DNA from: Pontederia crassipes
Taxonomy: Eukaryota > Streptophyta > Magnoliopsida > Commelinales > Pontederiaceae
Length of the DNA: 64,000 nucleotides
Assembly: GCA_030549335.1 (NCBI GenBank)
Contig: CM060194.1
Coordinates: 12,712,171 to 12,776,170, forward strand
Direction of reading: 5' to 3'
This document shows, piece after piece, positions 25,213 to 37,636 of this stretch; position 1 is the stretch's first letter, and the number at the start of each line of letters is the position of its first letter. The notes under the pieces were generated by a model. That model was not told the DNA's origin and did no database searches. It was given only the letters and a program-made list of their open reading frames with translations. Position numbers and translations under genes: made by a program.

Positions 25213-26460
25213 TATAATCAAGGTGAGGATTTGCATGGAATTAACTTATGATCATCTTAAAAATTTGACACCTATACTCAAATAATAATATTAAAAAATA
25301 TTACTTATATTTCTTATTAAAATAAATGTTGTCAACACCAAATATAAACTTTTAGTTATATCAGATAAAATATTTAACTTCAATCACTATTTATATTTAA
25401 TACATGCATATATACACACACCTTAAAAAGAGTTAAAAGTTGGATGTAACCCTATCAAGAAGTCATGTAATATGATTTAGATAATTGAATTCTTAAAGTT
25501 AGATCGTGTACGATAAAAAATAACATTAATTAATTTTTAAGAATGAAAAACATATAATTGTTTATATAGATTGTTGTAAGAAAGTTATAACAATTAAGTA
25601 TATATTTTAAAATAAATTATTATAAAAATATACTTAATTAAGAATTGAATGCATTGTGGTGGACATTTTTTACAAAAATAGACAACAAAATATAATTTGC
25701 TACAAATTATGAAAAATATAAGTAATAAAGGAATTTAGATATAATTATCATCTTTGCCATTTCATCATCAATCTCTCCATATACATATAGCATATATAAT
25801 TAAATGGAAAGGTAGAAATTGACTTATGGCACTATTTCATTAAGTCACATATAATGCTTAAAATATGTAAATAATTTTAACAGTTATTTTAGTATGATAT
25901 ATAATAATTTAGTTTATTTATGTTATATATTTTTACATACATATAGCATGTCAAATATGACATTTTTACATTGTCACATAGAAAATGAAATTGATAAAAT
26001 AATAAATAATAGACATTGTTAAAAATACAAAAATAAATAGTATTTACTTAATTCTAAGACATGATATTATTTTAAAAAATATAGATATCAATTGTTATTT
26101 ATACCTATATTATATCGTAATTAAAAAGATATATAATTTGAAAGGAGAAGTCATGGTGTTTCTATATTGTCAACATCAATAAAATAAAAAAATTTAAATA
26201 TAGATGTTGACAAAGTAACAAAGTTAAGGGGAAAAAGATAAAGTAAAACATAATTAAAAATGAAAGAGAATGTAATAGATTTAAAAAATAATTACAAATA
26301 AATTTAATTTATTATAACATATTTACATATATAAGTTTCTAAAGTGAGAAAATGATTATATAATTTATAAAATTTATATCAAAATAAAATTTTTTATTTT
26401 ATAATTAAAATTTGTGTTTAATTTTGTATCCTCCGCGCATCGCACGGGTCATCATACTAG

Positions 26461-26648
26461 TTGATAACTAAAACTTGGGAAATTCTTTAAGAAATAATAT
26501 TGTATACATATATCAGGTTAGTTGCTGTTTATGATCTTGTCGGTCAGATTAACAGGATTCTCACAAATTTTAGAAAAGCATTTAAGCGACGTTAAATATG
26601 TATTATAAATTAATAAATTAAAATAAGATAAAAAAGATTAATTTCTAG

Positions 26649-26689
<41 letters not shown>

Positions 26690-27040
26690 GATGAAGTATT
26701 AGATAGTTTAGTAATCGTGGGCTTAAGCCAACTCCCATGTCGTCATAATTCGGAATTATGAATTATTAAGATGAATAGTAACTTTAAATATCAGGATTAA
26801 CTCAAAAAAATAGTTATGAATATTTAATTATTTTTTTCGATAAGTATGATAATGAGTCAATTTAACTACCATGCAGCTCGTCACGAACATGACGACGTAG
26901 AGTTGAAAGCAAAATTATTTGCTCAAATTCGCATCTGAGTCAAGAAGTTTGAAGAGCCGGACTTTTCAGATGCCGGCGAATTCGTCAAGTCAATTGCTTT
27001 CCGTGTTGCATGGGTCCTGCTTCTTCGACCAATAGACGCC
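26461..27040. other. Region between the Helitron and MLO copy 1
   Basis: About 580 bp between the Helitron end and the MLO core promoter. It is AT-rich up to about 26860, with a TA run at 26650-26686. It then becomes more balanced (26880-27040), consistent with the remaining native promoter. No other gene is seen. Confidence 0.6.
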
Positions 27041-27047
27041 CGCCATC

Positions 27048-27060
27048 TATATATATAAAA
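27048..27060 (+). promoter_or_regulatory. TATA box of MLO copy 1
   Basis: The text tatatatataaaa lies 56 bp before the MLO start codon, in an otherwise GC-balanced stretch. This gives a transcript start near 27085 and a very short leader of about 30 nt. The position is right for a TATA box, but no experimental start is available. Confidence 0.5.
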
Positions 27061-27115
27061 TGTTGTGCACTGAATCGACCAAGAGACACTGCGAGCAGCA
27101 ATAGCAGAAGCAGCA

Positions 27116-30100
27116 ATGGCGGGAGGTGGGGACGGCGGTTCGGAGATCGTCGTTTTGGAGTACACCCCGACGTGGATCGTCGCACTCGTCTGCTCAGTGA
27201 TCGTCCTCATCTCCTTCTTCTTTGAGCGGGGCCTGCATTGGTTCGGCAAGGTTTGCTTCGATCCCCCCCCCCCCCCCCCCCCCCCCCCCCCGCCGCGCGT
27301 TTCCTGTTCTCTTGTCGCCTTTGTAGCTCGATCATAAGAACGAGGACAGGTGCTAAATTTGGAGTTTTGCTGCAGTGTCTCAAGCGCAAGGACAAGAAAC
27401 CCCTGTTCGAAGCTCTCCAGAAGGTCAAAGAAGGTGTCCTTCCTTTGCATCTGTTCAAGTGCTTCAGTTTTTTTTTTTTTCTTTTCTCTTCTTTTGGGAT
27501 CGATTTCTTGCTACAATTTTGACAGGATTTCATCAAAACGTTTTTTTTTTTTACTTTTGTGGTGTCGCAGAGTTGATGTTGTTGGGGTTCATATCGCTGC
27601 TGCTGGTGGTGTTCCAGAACAGAATCCAGAAGATATGCATCCGTGAGAGCGTGACGCACCACTTGCGCCCATGCAAGAAAGATGGCACGAGCGCCGCCGC
27701 CGCGCACTACGGAGGAGGCGTCCTTGGAGGTGCCCGGAGGCTACTCGCCGGCGGCGGTGGCGACTCGGATTATTGCAAGAAGAAGGTGAACAAAATTTCA
27801 GTCATCTTTCATTAGATATCTTAGCCTCATGTAGAAGGAAATGAACAAAATTTCTTTTCTCATACCAGCCATTTCTTATAAGTTACAACAAGAGTTCCAA
27901 TCAGAAGAGGAAGCCGAGAATCTCAATTTTCAAGAGACTATCTTATCTTGATTTCAATTTTTACTCCAAATTAAACTTAGGCCTTCTCTTTTGGCACCGC
28001 AAGAAGATTCTATTCTTGATACTTGTTATGGAGCTTAAGAATTTAACATTGAGAATCAACGAATATTCCGCAATCATATGCCATTTCAAGTTAATGGCCT
28101 TATTAGTTCAACCTCCAGAAGGCTGAACCACTCTTGATAGTTGCCTCATTCAGATGCACGTTCCTAACTTGCTTAGTGATTATGGGCTGTTTAGCTGAAG
28201 ATTCAATTCTATCTATCAGGGGAAGGATCCATTGTTGTCACTTGAAGCGATCCACGAACTGCATATATTTATATTTGTGTTAGCAATCACACATGTGGTA
28301 TTCAGTCTTATTACAGTGGTTTTGGGAAGAGCGAAGGTAATTGCTGATATTTCTTTCCATCTTTACTTTTTCGTCTCTTACGGTCTTACCCACAAAAAAA
28401 TCTCAATTTTGTGATTTCTTAATCATGCTCCTCTAACTTTCCAGATCCGTCAATGGGGACACTGGGAGGAAGCAATCCAAAAAGAGAACGCAAGTAAACG
28501 TACACTATCTTACTTTATGAAGCTAAAACTTTACTGATTTTTTTACTTTACTGATTTTACTTTACTGATTTTTTTTTTGGTATGATTTATCTGTTCAGTT
28601 CCCCAGGGGATCAGCCATATTCAGCAGTTTGAATTCATTCAAGACCGTTTTCACGGTTTCGGCAAAGGTTCATTTATATTAACTTGGTTGGTAAGTTGTT
28701 TACTTTGCTCCTAGATGCCCATTGTATAAAGAATAAATAGCAAACTTCTGCCAATTATTCTGATACGTTGATGTCAAAATTGGGCATATAATATGAAAAG
28801 AAACACGATACATTTATTTTGAGAAGTATTGCATGCGATATAACTAAATGACTAAGAAATACGTGAGAATCTATGTTTATATTGTGACGAGCAGATTCCA
28901 AGCATGAAGGAAATACCTGTGCAATATTAAATTCATACCTTTTATATTGCAGTTGCAATGATGAAAACAAACACATTCATGTCAGGAATAAATTTATGTA
29001 TCGTGCTTCTGGTTGAATTTTAAGATCATCCAAGATAACTTATACATATTGGTATTGTAAAATCATAAAACACTGGGTGATCCATATTGCCAACGACTTC
29101 ATCTTTGAGATTAAATGAACTGAGTTTGCTAGGTATGCCAACAATTGAATTATTTCTGATATTTTCTTACAGTCTTTAGCTGTCATCTTTGTTTCAGCTT
29201 TCCTTTTTTAAGCAATTCTATGGCTCTGTTTCTAAATCAGACTACACAACAATGAGGTTTGGATTCATCATGGTAAGCAATTTGGTGATTGCATATTCTT
29301 TTCATTTGCATGCCATTGGATAGTACTTAATACTTACAATTCCTTTACAACAAATCCATTCCACCACAGACTCACTGCAGGGGGAACCTCAATTTTAACT
29401 TCTTTAAATATATGATACGAGCACTTGATGCAGACTTCAAGAAAGTTGTCGGTATAAGGTAGTAATTTCCCCAGTCCATTGCTTTTTTAAGTTTTGAGTT
29501 TTCTGTGATAGACTTCTGGTTTTGCACGAATGAATGTGATCTAAGACAGGCAAAATTCAGAATCTTATCACAGTTCTTCTGTCTTTCCAGTTGGTATCTT
29601 TGGATTTTCTCCATGGCCTTCTTGTTGATCAATGTAAATGGTAAATATTCCTGTCCCCATTTGGCTATCTACATTAGCCTTCTATAAATCAATGCATTGT
29701 ACAGGATTACAGACAAACTCACATTTGTCTTTTGATTTGACTCATTTGAGGACATCAGTCTTATTAATCACTCTTTATTTTTGTAGGTTGGCATGCATAT
29801 TTTTGGTTGTCATTAGTCCCTATGGTTGTAAGTGGTTGTGACCCGAATTCCCTTCTGTTTGAGTTCTTCCAAATTATCCTTAATGGACAACCATATATTT
29901 GAGAAGCTACAAATGATATTTCAAAGAACTTTTATTGTTTGTCTGACTTTTGTTGCCACAACTGAATTCTTCAATATGTTTTGACTATGATGTGGTCATT
30001 ATGCAGCTCCTACTTGCTTGCGGTACTAAGTTAGAGCATATCATCACTCAATTGGCTCATGAGGTTGCTGAGAAACATTCAGCCATCGAGGGGGACTTGA

Positions 30101-31671
30101 TAGTTACTCCTTCAGATGATCTCTTCTGGTTCAATCGACCACGAATAGTTCTCGTTCTGATACATTTCATACTTTTCCAAAATGCCTTTGAGATCGCATA
30201 TTTCTTCTGGATACTGGTAAGATACATGAATATTTCTGTTTTTCAAATATCTCATTGTGGTTCAACCTATGTCATACAAGTCCAAACACTTCTAGATGCC
30301 TTCTTCACCAAGCACTTGTGCTGTTAATCATGTACTTTTTTTTCTTATCAAATGCGACTTTATAATATTGACCACATTTTGTGATCTTAATGACTAGGGA
30401 GTTGTACTTCTATGTGTTAGTATATATGGTTGAATAATAAAGAACCCAAATTTAGCTTATCTCGATACAATTGCAAACAAAGAGAAACAAGATTGTCACT
30501 ACGTCAATCTTAGATGTTATGTTGTGAATATGAATACCTAGGTATTCTATACCTAAAAAAATGTCAAATCCACAATTTTTATATTAAAATACGTCCAAAC
30601 ACCATAATCCTTAAGACAATCCAGGGTTGTCACTAAATACATCGATAACAAAAATCTGGCTGTTGGATTCAACTCGGCATAGAAACAGCTATTTGTGTTC
30701 CAAGGGAATCATAACTAGTATTCAGATTATGATAAAATTATGCTTGAAATAAATGAAAGTTTGTCACAAGAATGAAATAGAGCGTTGCTCACCTTCCGAT
30801 TATGAAAAAGGCTCAAGATGTATAATTCACATATCTAATTTCATTTATGCTCTGTCCTTTATAGCACTCCAAAGATAGTGTGATTGTTAACTTAAGTCAT
30901 AACTTCACATCAAGTAAATAGTAAGCCACATGGAAGTAAGACCACACATGACATTTCTTATTTCACAAAACATTTAATCTAAGTAGATTAAGTTCCAGAG
31001 CACAAGCCAACAATATTTGTCATGATTATGGTTGTTGCTTTATGCTCACATATGACAGAAAGCATCGGCCAAAATAAATACTTGAATCTTCTTGTTCAAA
31101 TGCAGACGGATTATGGCTATCATTCCTGCATGATGGGAAAATCTTCCTTTCTTATCCCTAGACTCGTAATCAGGTATTAACTGTCAATCTATTTATCTTA
31201 TGCAGATTATTGATCTTGTAAAAATACTGTAACTTGTGAAGTTCTTAACTCTTTTTTTGTTCTTGTTTCTGTCTAGTGTGATCTCTCAGCTCTTATGCAG
31301 CTACAGCACTTTGCCATTATATGCAATTGTAACCCAGGTGAACTTATCCCTGTTAAATCCAGTTCTTTCCTTCTTCCGGAGAAAAACAAAAAAAAGAAGA
31401 ATTTGTTCTTCCGACATAAGCTAATGTCTTTCTCAACTCTTTTCTGGAAACTCAGATGGGCAGTACATTCAAGAAGGCCATATTTGAAGAGCATGTTCAA
31501 GAAGGTCTTATAGGTTGGGCTCAGAAAATTAGGAGAAAAGGAAGGAAAATGGCAAATGGGCAGAACATGCCTGATATGGTTATTGAGATGGAAGAACAGG
31601 CAGCTGAAGACCATAGAACGTTAACCTCATCATCACCAAATCCACTGTTGCATGTTCCCCATAGAGGATGA
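27116..31671 (+). CDS. MLO: MLO-like seven-transmembrane protein, tandem copy 1
   Basis: MLO proteins are plant plasma-membrane proteins with seven membrane segments and a calmodulin-binding tail. Members act in calcium-linked signalling, pollen and root responses and, in some clades, powdery mildew susceptibility. Exons: 27116-27250, 27376-27433, 27571-27785, 28220-28336, 28445-28493, 28599-28690, 29198-29272, 29370-29458, 29591-29640, 29787-29827, 30007-30216, 31106-31173, 31277-31337, 31456-31671. All introns are GT-AG and in phase, giving about 491 residues. Visible landmarks are YTPTWIVA before the first membrane segment, ELMLLGFISLLL, SDYTTMRFGFIMTHC, TKLEHIITQLAHEVAEKH, FWFNRPRIVL, LCSYSTLPLYAIVTQMGS and a calmodulin-binding tail around Trp441 (GLIGWAQKIRRKGRK). 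Wording is closest to AtMLO1/13/15, not to the mildew-susceptibility clades, but that placement is by eye. The end of exon 5 has an alternative donor a few bases on. The start is the first ATG after the TATA box and matches the family N-terminus. Confidence 0.93.
27263..27291 (+). repeat. 29-C homopolymer in MLO copy 1 intron 1
   Basis: A run of 29 C starts 12 bases after the splice donor of the 125-bp first intron. The second MLO copy lacks it. On the other strand it creates long open frames rich in glycine that are not genes. Confidence 0.9.
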
Positions 31672-32885
31672 ATCTTATTTTTCAGGTCACATACATAGCT
31701 TACAAGTATTTCTACGCATGTCACAATCAAGTCCATCAACCTTAATTCCATATGAAACATAAATAAGTCTTCCATGCCGATAGATCAGTCACATTGTGCA
31801 TACTAGGAGACCGAAAATGGACGCATTTGATGCCCTTCTTTTCCTTTGGAGGATTAGGCTTCTTGTTGCAGCATGTACCAAAAACTTGTACTTTCTATTC
31901 ATGGGACGACTAATTATGTCTCAAATGTTCTGTAAATAATGCGGTTATCCCTTTATTTGAGCTATGCATTTCATTTAGAAGCACTAATGACTCGTTTTGA
32001 TGCATTCACGTTATTCTTGGAGTACGGATTGGTAACTGGAATCTGTCAAAGTCCATTGGAGTTAAAGTCAGGATAAACAAATTACAATCTCTCTTTTTAT
32101 TTTTTTCATTGCTTAGAGGAGTGAGTTTTCCCCTCGCCATTTTGAGTAGCGGAACAAAGCTTCATTCCAGAATAAGGCCCAATTCTGAAACTTATTCTTC
32201 AAACCTTATGTTTTTATGCTCTAATGACTTGGTCCTTTACAAAGGATGCATTCTTCCATGCTTCGATCAAATATTCTCCTAGTCATTAGTTAATCTCATT
32301 TTACAATCAGTAGAAATATATTAGTATTTCTGTGACAGAGTCACCATCATCATCTAACAGCTTGTATAACTTAAACATGTGAGAAGCTCATGTCACCTAA
32401 GGCCCACAGAAATGTAGCATTATTACTCTATTTAAAAATAAAAAAAAGCTGAAGATTCTGAATTTTCCATGTTTACTGCTACAACTTTCTTTGAACAAAG
32501 AAAAAATCATGTAAAGAATCAAAATTCTCTTAACAAAGGCCTTAAAACATGATATATAAATTGGTCTCTTCCCCTCTTCCTACAGAGAGTTTCAAACAGG
32601 CACAATTTAAAATTTTCCTTCCAAAGTCAAAACCCACCTCCAAGTTTGTGCTGTCTCATGCATGGCTCACGTTCCTCCCTCGCCCTTGACCGGGTGGTGG
32701 TCGTCGTCGTCGTCGTCCTCCAACCATTATGTTATTCATGTATGTGAACTGTTGATCGACTTCGAGGCCTTCGGACAAGCTCCCACGTCGACGTCGTGTA
32801 GTTAGTGCAGCCTTCGCGTTTCATTACCAATCGCCAGAGAGGGGCACAACGGCCACAACCAGCAGCAACAGGAGCGGCAATAGCA
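31672..32885. other. Spacer between the two MLO genes
   Basis: About 1.2 kb. The first part is the 3' UTR of copy 1 and the rest carries the promoter of copy 2. A GTC/TCG trinucleotide run lies at about 32698-32717. I saw no clear TATA box and no other gene; the bases just before the second start codon (gcaatagcaatggcaggagg) resemble those of the first copy. Confidence 0.6.
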
Positions 32886-35800
32886 ATGGCAGGAGGTGGC
32901 GGTGAAGCCGGCAGCTCGGAGATCAAGTTGGAGTACACTCCGACATGGATCGTTGCCGTCGTCTGCTCGGTGATCGTGTTCATCTCTTTCTTCTTCGAGC
33001 GCGGTCTTCATCTCATCGGCAAGGTGCTACACGTCTCATTTCCTTCCGCCTCTATGTTTGGGGTCTTGAAGAGCTAAAAGTTGAATCTTGCTGCAGGTTC
33101 TCAAGCGCAGGAACCGGAAACCCCTGTTCGAAGCGCTCCAGAAGGTCAAAGAAGGTGCCTTTTGGGCTTCTTTTAATGTCACTGGGTCCTTTATCCGCTA
33201 TAAGTTGATGAAATAAATCGAAGTGCAAATTTTTCTCCTCATTGATGCAGAATTGATGCTGTTGGGATTCATATCTCTGCTGTTGACGGTGTTCCAAGGC
33301 GCAGTCATCCAGAAGATATGCATCCCCGAGAGCCTCACACGCCATATGCTTCCCTGCAAGAGGGAGGACACGAGCGCCGGTGCTGCCACTGCCCATTACG
33401 GAATTTCTTACGGATTTGGCGTTCTTGGTGGTGCCCGGAGGCTGCTGGCCAGCGGAGGCAACTCAGACTACTGCCAAAAGAAGGTAAATATATTAAACTG
33501 AATCCGACGATCTTGTTGTGATTTTGTTCGTTTCTATCTTGTTTGCCACGAGTCAAAATTATTTAGGAATTTGGTAGATTGCAGAAAAGATGTTGCATTT
33601 TGAAGGGCATTCCTTATTTTGATCAAGAGAGTGCCTAGGTAAACGTTTTGAAGTTTGAATATCATTTTGGTGGTTGTCACACATGTACTGTTTTATTTTC
33701 TTGTTCCTGAAGATAGGGAACTCTTCCTCTATAAATTCTGAAATGCTGAAATTATCATCCATTCAGAACGAGAAGAGTTTTTTTTTAAAAGAAAAGAGTT
33801 TTTTTTCACTTCTAAAGCTATTGTCATAAACAGTAATTTTATATTTCATTAGAGAAATGTTAGTTATTGTAACAGTATCATTAAAAGGTTTCTAGTCATA
33901 TGCTTTGCAATGGATCTTCAGATGAATTATCCTCCTCTTTTGCTTTTTTCACTACAAATGATGCATGGTTGGCGATCATTGTCTTTATTTAGTTTGCTTG
34001 ATGGCATGAGACATAATTTTAAACCTGCACTTTGTCGTGAAAACCAGGGAAAGGTACCATTGCTGTCGCTTGAAGCAATTCATCAACTGCACATTTTTAT
34101 ATTTGTTTTGGCTGTCACACATGTGGTACTTAGTCTTACAACTGTAGTCTTGGGGGGTGCAAAGGTAAATGTGCAACATGATTTAGTCCTACTTTGTCTT
34201 GAAAAATTGGAGAAAATTTTCATTGTCGATCATGTTTCCTTTGATTATTTAGATCCGTCAATGGAAACACTGGGAGGATGCAATTCAAAAAGAAGATGCA
34301 AGTACAGGTATAAATCCTCTTAGGTTGCCCTAGTAAGACCAATACTTCCTAGCAAAGTTCACAAAGTGGATATGTGATGCCAATGTTACATTATTCTATT
34401 CGCTAAGTACACTAGTAATTTATTCAGCTCCTCAAAAGATCAGCCATGTCCAGCAGTTTGAATTCATCCAGAAGCGGTTTCAGGGATTTGGCAAAGATTC
34501 ATTTCTATTAAGCTGGGTGGTGAGTGACATTTTCTCCTTTTCTTTCTTGATGCCTTCTTTTAACAAATGAAAAAATGAAAAGCTTATTCCCCTCTTCATT
34601 ATGTCAATATCCTAAATGGCATACAAGTGTTGCGTGTGGTGAACCTGTTTCAGTTATGGACGTGGGACCCCATCAAACACAAGGAAAGCATAAGAACCAA
34701 TGTGCTGTAATCTCACTCTCACTGTTTGAAACCATAATAAAAAAGAAAAGACTAATAATCTCCTACAAAAAAAGAAAATACCAGAAATCCATTTGTCTTT
34801 TTAAGTTGACTATCTATTAAGGATGATGTTCCATATGACAATTAGTTTATTTCTTCATGATACTCTTTCTCAATTTGCTTCTTCTATGTTAATGAGCCAT
34901 TGTTTTGAATCTTTCTGAAAAAAAGTTGGCCTGTTGTCCTTGCTCCAGCTTTCTTTTCTAAAGCAATTTTATGGCTCTGTTTCGAGATCAGACTACACTA
35001 CAATGAGATTTGGATTCATCATGGCAAGTTCATTATATTTTCTTTAAGATATTCCATTTTGTATTTCATATATCTTTCTTTACTTCTTTTTCTTTTGGCT
35101 CATCCCATTGCAGACTCATTGCAGAGGGAATCCAAAATTTAACTTTTTTCGATATATGATGCGAGCACTTGAAGCTGATTTCAAGAAAGTTGTTGGTATA
35201 AGGTAGTAGTTCCTGACAACATATTGTTGAATTAATCTTGAACTCATAAACCAAGTGTAGCATCCTTTTCTATTTTGTGATAATTTTATTCGAAGACAAA
35301 TGTTTGGTTTAAATTGTCTAATTGTGGTTCCTTCTTTTCAGCTGGTATCTTTGGGCCTTTGTCATGATTTTCTTGTTGCTTAATGTTGATGGTAAGTTTT
35401 ACTCGTCTCATTTTGTTCAAATAGCACAAGTCACTCATCTATAAGTTGGATGCATGACGCACTAAACCTTTATAATATCTGATACTACTTTAATTTTCAC
35501 TGAGATATTGAACTAATCTAAATGCGAAATGTTTATGGCCATGCTCGAATTCTTCATTTCCAAGTCATGTGGATAATTGAAAAAGGACCATGGCCTGGCT
35601 TAAAACTGGATAGTAGTTCATTACCATTGTTGTTCATATTTCACTCTGTTGAAATTAACATTTTCTTTGCAGGCTGGAATGCATACTTCTGGATTTCATT
35701 GGTTCCTTTGATTGTGAGTAATTCTAACCTGAATTTTATCCTGCATGAAATACTGATATGTAAACCTTTAGGTGGAAGATTTATAACCTACTTTGAGAAG

Positions 35801-37636
35801 TTATACATGATATTCCAGAAGAAAGTTTGCAACATCTCCTTTGTGTGAATTTGTTTATTTGGATGTGGTTCCATGGTGATCTGGATAATCCTATCGCTAT
35901 AGTTTTCATTATTGACAAACACATGGTCATGATGTAGCTTCTCCTTGCTGTTGGTGCTAAATTGGAGCATATCATCGTTCAACTAGCTCACGAGGTTGCT
36001 GAAAAGCATTCAGCAATTGAAGGAAACTTGGTAGTCACTCCTTCAGACCATCTCTTCTGGTTCAATCGACCACGAATGGTCCTTACGTTCATCCATTTTG
36101 TTCTATTCCAAAATGCCTTTGAGATTGCATATTTCTTCTGGATACTGGTATGTTCTGAATCTTATATTATCTATTTGAGGTTCAATTTACTGCTTGATAC
36201 AATATCAATAAATTTTCAAAAACTTAATGATCATGCAGAAAAAGATTGATTAGATTAATGAGTGCTAATTTATGCCATAGTATGGGCATTTAAATTATTT
36301 CAGTATGACTAGAGAAATGTATAACCAATATAGATTTGTAGGATTGAAATCTCTACCCAGTACTCACCTTCGAAAAATGCTAACCAGTAGATAGTTTGGC
36401 TCTTGATAGGTTATAGAATTGTATTTGGATTTGGAAATGATCTTGAGCACCGCATGCTATGTCACTAACGTTTATCTAGATGTCAGGTTAACCTAAAATT
36501 ATCCCTTGTATGCATAAAATGTTTGTTCCAATTGAGTGAAAGAGCTTCTCCTTTGTCATCTATAGATCTCAGAAGGATTGCAGTTTGTATGTCTATTGTT
36601 GTCTCTTCTCTTGCATTTTCTCTTGGAAAAACCTTCTGCTGAACACTTTGAAGTAAATGTCGCGATAACTTTCTGAGCAGGTGTTTTTTCTCCATTTCAT
36701 TCCAATGGAAAAGAAAACAGTCATTGGAATTGTCATCTAAGTGTCCAGTAAGCATGGTCTAGTATCTTAGACTACACTTGTTCGGCTTCTTATAACTTTT
36801 TTTCTTGACTCTGTTGGCAGTTGGCACACAAGTTTTACTGATTCCGTAGGAAGTAGGAACTATTCTTGATATGGTTTACGTAATCTGAAATCTCCTGTCT
36901 TTAAGCTGCAAGCATTAATAACATGTTTTTTTCTGTTGTAGTAATCTTAATGCATTTGGTAAGGTAAATAAAAATAAATGAAAGGCATATGAAACTTCCT
37001 GTTCTTCAAATGCAGACAACGTATGGCTTTAACTCCTGCATCATGGGGAAATCCGTCTTCATCATTCCCAGACTTGTTATCAGGTATGCATAGGTGGAAA
37101 TCAATTCACTTTAAGCTAGAAGACATAATTTTATAGACTGCTATACTTCAAGCTTGAAGAAGTACAATTCATCAATTATTCTGATTATTTTGCATGTGTA
37201 GTGTGATCGTGCAGATTCTGTGCAGCTACAGCACCTTGCCACTTTATGCAATCGTAACCCAGGTAAACTCTAATGCTATTTAAATCCAGGTCCTTCTTCC
37301 AGAAAAAAAAAAAAAGGACCAAGAATTATTATTTTAGTGATGTCTGAACCTTAAGTTCCCTTTCTGAAATCTTAGATGGGAAGTACATATAAAAAGGCCA
37401 TATTTGATGAACACGTGCAAGAAGGCCTTTTGGATTGGGCTCATAAGATAAAGAGAAAAGGCAAGAGAATGGTGAATGGACAAAATGCGCCAGAAACTCC
37501 AGAATCGAGATCAGCGGGGAATCATTTCAGGGATATGGCTATCGAGATGGAACAACAACAGGCAGGTGAGAGTAATAGACCAAGGACCTCCTCTTCTTCC
37601 ACAGCTCCACTGTTATCTGATCCTCAGAAACAGTAA
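32886..37636 (+). CDS. MLO: MLO-like seven-transmembrane protein, tandem copy 2
   Basis: Exons: 32886-33023, 33097-33154, 33251-33483, 34048-34164, 34253-34301, 34428-34519, 34949-35023, 35114-35202, 35342-35391, 35673-35713, 35938-36147, 37016-37083, 37202-37262, 37376-37636, giving about 513 residues. Exons 2 and 4-13 have exactly the lengths of copy 1; only exons 1, 3 and 14 differ. Intron 7 begins GC instead of GT (ATG|GCAAGT), while copy 1 has GT at the same site; reading it as GC-AG keeps the frame and the protein SDYTTMRFGFIMTHC. Landmarks are YTPTWIVAVV, LMLLGFISLLLTVFQG, PLLSLEAIHQLHIFIF, KISHVQQFEFI, AKLEHIIVQLAHEVAEKH and LCSYSTLPLYAIVTQMGS. The calmodulin-binding site lies around Trp448 (GLLDWAHKIKRKGKR). 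The tail is longer than in copy 1 and ends in a Ser/Thr-rich stretch. Exon 5 has an alternative donor 12 bases on. It should share the role of copy 1 at the plasma membrane. Confidence 0.93.

Larger units (their letters stand above)
21718..26460. mobile_element. Non-autonomous Helitron, 4.7 kb
   Basis: The 5' end is TCTATATGTATATAAAAGCA followed by gaggtagaaa, the TC-start form known from plant Helitrons. The 3' end is CCGCGCATCGCACGG followed about ten bases later by CTAG. This is the expected short GC hairpin (five of six stem pairs) just before a CTRR terminus. The base before the element is A (21717) and the base after is T (26461), the A|T target of Helitrons, with no target duplication. 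The interior is extremely AT-rich and has no RepHel (rolling-circle replicase-helicase) frame, so the element depends on one in trans. It contains its own internal repeats (listed separately) and (TA)n runs at 22556-22607 and 25172-25211. Its 3' end lies 655 bp upstream of the first MLO start codon. Confidence 0.8.

Noticed and set aside
26923-27707. Two long minus-strand open frames (175 and 166 codons) opposite MLO copy 1
   Set aside because: They are the antisense of MLO exons 1-3 plus the poly-C run (poly-Gly); the sense exons are well supported.
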